Shown: positions 62,215 to 64,000 of the stretch, one piece after another
Position numbering within the stretch: the stretch's first letter is position 1
Layout of the letters: each line of letters begins with the position of its first letter
Assembly (NCBI GenBank): GCA_046349935.1
Contig: JAXMBK010000013.1
Span: forward strand, 1-64,000
From: CAIXSC01 sp046349935
Lineage (GTDB): Bacteria; Planctomycetota; Planctomycetia; Pirellulales; Pirellulaceae
Direction of reading: 5' to 3'
Length of the DNA stretch: 64,000 nucleotides
Made by a program: the position numbers and the translations under genes
The notes under the pieces: model-generated
Database searches by the model: none
What the model was told of the DNA's origin: nothing
The model's input: the letters and a program-made list of their open reading frames with translations, nothing else

Positions 62215-63702
62215 CTACAGCTTGATGGTGACCGTTTTGACTTCGGTGTAGTTGCGCAGGCCGTATTCGCCCAGTTCGCGGCCGATGCCCGACTGCTTGA
62301 AGCCGCCAAACGGCGCGGCGGCGTCGAACACGTCGTAGCAGTTCACCCACACCGTCCCGGCGCGGACGCGAGCGGCCAGCGTGTGCGCCTTCGAGAGGTC
62401 GCGCGTCCACACGGCGGCCGCGAGGCCGTAGGTCGTTCGGTTCGCTCGCGCCACCACCTCGTCCAAGCTGTCAAACGGGATGATGCTCATCACCGGCCCG
62501 AAAATCTCCTCCTGCGCGATGAGCATGTCGTCGCGGACGTTGTCGAAGATCGTCGGCGCAATGAAGTAGCCGCGGTCCCCCACGCGCTGGCCGCCGCACA
62601 ACAGGTCGGCCCCCGCCTCCTGCCCGGCGTGAATGTACCCCAGCACCTTGTCGAACTGTTCGTCCGAGACTTGCGGCCCCTGCTCCGTCTGCGGGTCGAA
62701 CGGGTCGCCCACCCGGCGCGACCGCGCTTTCGCCAACATGCGCTCCACGAACTCGCGATGCACGCGCCGTTCCACAAACAACCGGCTCCCGGCGCAGCAG
62801 CATTGCCCCTGGTTGAAGAACAGCCCGAAGTAGGCGCCCTCCACGGCCGCGTCGAGATCGGCGTCCGCGAAGACAATGTTGGGGCTCTTTCCGCCCAACT
62901 CCAACGTCACACGCTTCAAGTTGCTTTGAGCGGCGCCTTCCATGATGAGCTTCCCGACCTCGGTCGAGCCGGTGAAGGCCACCTTGTCGATCTGCGCATG
63001 GCGCGTGATCGCCTGGCCGGCCGTCGGACCGTAGCCGGGCAGCAGGTTCACGACGCCGTCGGGAATCCCCGCTTCCTGAATCAACTCTCCGACGCGCAGC
63101 GCCGACAGCGGCGTCTGTTCCGCCGGCTTCATCACCACCGTGCAGCCGGTCGCGAGCGCCGGTCCCAACTTCCACGCCTGCATTAACAGCGGGAAGTTCC
63201 AAGGAATGATCTGCCCGCACACCCCCACCGGCTCGTGGCGCGTGTAGCAAAAGTGCGGCCCGTTGATCGGAATCGTCTTTCCCTCGATCTTGTCCGCCCA
63301 GCCGGCGTAGTAACGGTAGCAAGCGATGCTGAGCGGCAGGTCGGCCGCGCGCGAATCGCGGATCGGCTTGCCGTTGTCCAGCGTTTCGAGGGCCGCGAGC
63401 TCCTCTAGATTCGCCTCAAGCAGATCCGCGAGCCGATACAACAGCCGACCTCGCTCCGCCGCCGACATCTGCGACCAGGGGCCGTCGTCGAAAGCCCGCC
63501 GCGCCGCCGTCACGGCTCGATCCACGTCGACCTGATCCGCCTCCGCGACCTCCGCAATGACGTCCCCGGTCGCCGGATTCCGCGTCGGGAACGTCTTGCC
63601 GCTCGCCGCCGAGACCCATTGGCCGTCGATGAGCAGCTTGGTTTGGCGGACGGGAACGGACGCGGCGCTGGACGACGCGACGGGACGATCGGCGATGGCC
63701 AT
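62215..63702 (-). CDS. NAD(P)+-dependent aldehyde dehydrogenase
   Basis: A 495-residue ALDH-superfamily enzyme oxidising aldehydes to acids. It has PWNFPLLMQAWKLGPALATG, the Rossmann turn FTGSTEVGKLIM, the general-base Glu in TLELGGKSPNIV, and the nucleophile in NQGQCCCAGSRLF (about residue 300). EEIFGPVMSIIPF and PFGGFKQSGIGRELGEYGL follow. It fits the ALDH1/2-like betaine-aldehyde/retinal dehydrogenase group; the substrate is not assignable. ATG 63702 is chosen because AGGAG lies 7 nt before it; an ATG two codons upstream sits too close. Divergent from the molybdenum-hydroxylase gene. Confidence 0.92.
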   Translation of the reverse strand: MAIADRPVASSSAASVPVRQTKLLIDGQWVSAASGKTFPTRNPATGDVIAEVAEADQVDVDRAVTAARRAFDDGPWSQMSAAERGRLLYRLADLLEANLEELAALETLDNGKPIRDSRAADLPLSIACYRYYAGWADKIEGKTIPINGPHFCYTRHEPVGVCGQIIPWNFPLLMQAWKLGPALATGCTVVMKPAEQTPLSALRVGELIQEAGIPDGVVNLLPGYGPTAGQAITRHAQIDKVAFTGSTEVGKLIMEGAAQSNLKRVTLELGGKSPNIVFADADLDAAVEGAYFGLFFNQGQCCCAGSRLFVERRVHREFVERMLAKARSRRVGDPFDPQTEQGPQVSDEQFDKVLGYIHAGQEAGADLLCGGQRVGDRGYFIAPTIFDNVRDDMLIAQEEIFGPVMSIIPFDSLDEVVARANRTTYGLAAAVWTRDLSKAHTLAARVRAGTVWVNCYDVFDAAAPFGGFKQSGIGRELGEYGLRNYTEVKTVTIKL

Positions 63703-63954
63703 GAGCATTCTCCTGGAAAGGCGAGCCGTCGGGGAACGACCGTGCGCGACGCAATTCGCACGACCGACGAGGCTCTGGCCGAATCCTACGCCGTGCGACA
63801 CGCCCTTGGTAGTCGCCTGTGACTTGCGGCGCACCCTTCGCCCGGCAACTCTGCTTGTCCGCCTGCCGCTTGTTCGGCTATCGTGTTGACCGGCCTGGGA
63901 ATGCTTCGATGACGAAAGCAGGACCACGAGCCGACGCACAAGAGAGGACTCACC

Positions 63955-64000
63955 GTGAAGAATTTTGACTACGCTGCACCGACGTCGCTGGCGGAAGCGT
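63955..64000 (+). CDS. Molybdenum hydroxylase FAD-binding subunit, first 15 codons
   Basis: GTG at 63955 opens VKNFDYAAPTSLAEA before the window ends. This matches the start of the FAD-binding medium (M) subunit of the xanthine dehydrogenase/CO dehydrogenase family. GAGAGGA stands about 6 nt before the GTG. The identification rests on 15 residues only. Confidence 0.6.
   Translation, partial: MKNFDYAAPTSLAEA

Noticed and set aside
1..64000. tRNA, rRNA, prophage or integrative element boundaries
   Set aside because: No tRNA-like cloverleaf, rRNA stretch, integrase or phage structural gene was recognised; only one insertion sequence is present.

Overview
The window is high-GC chromosomal DNA from a planctomycete, most likely of the Pirellulales/Pirellulaceae type. 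The evidence is family content: DUF1501 and DUF1549/DUF1553 secreted proteins, a BBP7-like outer-membrane barrel, an LEPR-XLL/dockerin N-terminus on a giant exported protein, bacterial-microcompartment parts, and two long CsrA paralogues. No rRNA, tRNA, CRISPR array or prophage was recognised. The genus is inference.

Layout. 1-3878 is housekeeping: the 5' part of an EttA-type ABC-F ATPase, a possible structured RNA, guaA, surE and a small lipoprotein. 3875-14200 is an accessory segment with signs of decay. It holds a three-frame relic of a DUF1549/DUF1553 gene, then a tightly packed secreted set (CehA/McbA-type metallohydrolase, beta-propeller/PA14 protein broken by an in-frame TGA, second CehA/McbA-type protein), and then an ISAs1-family element whose transposase is also broken by an in-frame TGA. 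14256-27419 is dominated by one 3854-residue exported protein that combines a vanadium-haloperoxidase-like domain, two metzincin-type zinc sites, calcium-binding repeats and an FG-GAP-rich region. It is flanked by a small secreted protein, a leucine-rich-repeat remnant and a small membrane protein.

27558-34776 holds the planctomycete secreted operon PPC-domain protein -> DUF1549/DUF1553 protein -> DUF1501 protein, preceded by two overlapping small membrane-protein genes. 34845-40588 is housekeeping (enolase; riboflavin synthase and rRNA dimethyltransferase overlapping by ATGA; a calcium-type P-ATPase). 40755-44228 carries an orphan PduT-like shell protein and PduS-like flavo-iron-sulfur protein plus a porin-like protein. 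44435-52797 has proB, a fused fatty-acyl-AMP ligase/ACP/alpha-oxoamine synthase, a 59-residue protein with its own consensus promoter, a BBP7-like barrel, a TraB-like protein and a TIM-barrel isomerase. 52809-64000 has a PQQ-type propeller, arfB, a UVR-motif protein, two csrA genes, an alpha/beta-hydrolase lipoprotein, a DegT-type aminotransferase, a TPR protein, a PNPOx-like flavoprotein, an aldehyde dehydrogenase and the start of a molybdenum-hydroxylase FAD subunit.

The strongest leads are the giant protein (15138-26702); the csrA2 leader with three ATCACGGA copies spaced 53 and 54 nt apart, one overlapping the ribosome-binding site; the FAAL-ACP-AOS fusion; the orphan PduT/PduS pair; the CehA-propeller-CehA triad; and the possible structured RNA beyond guaA.
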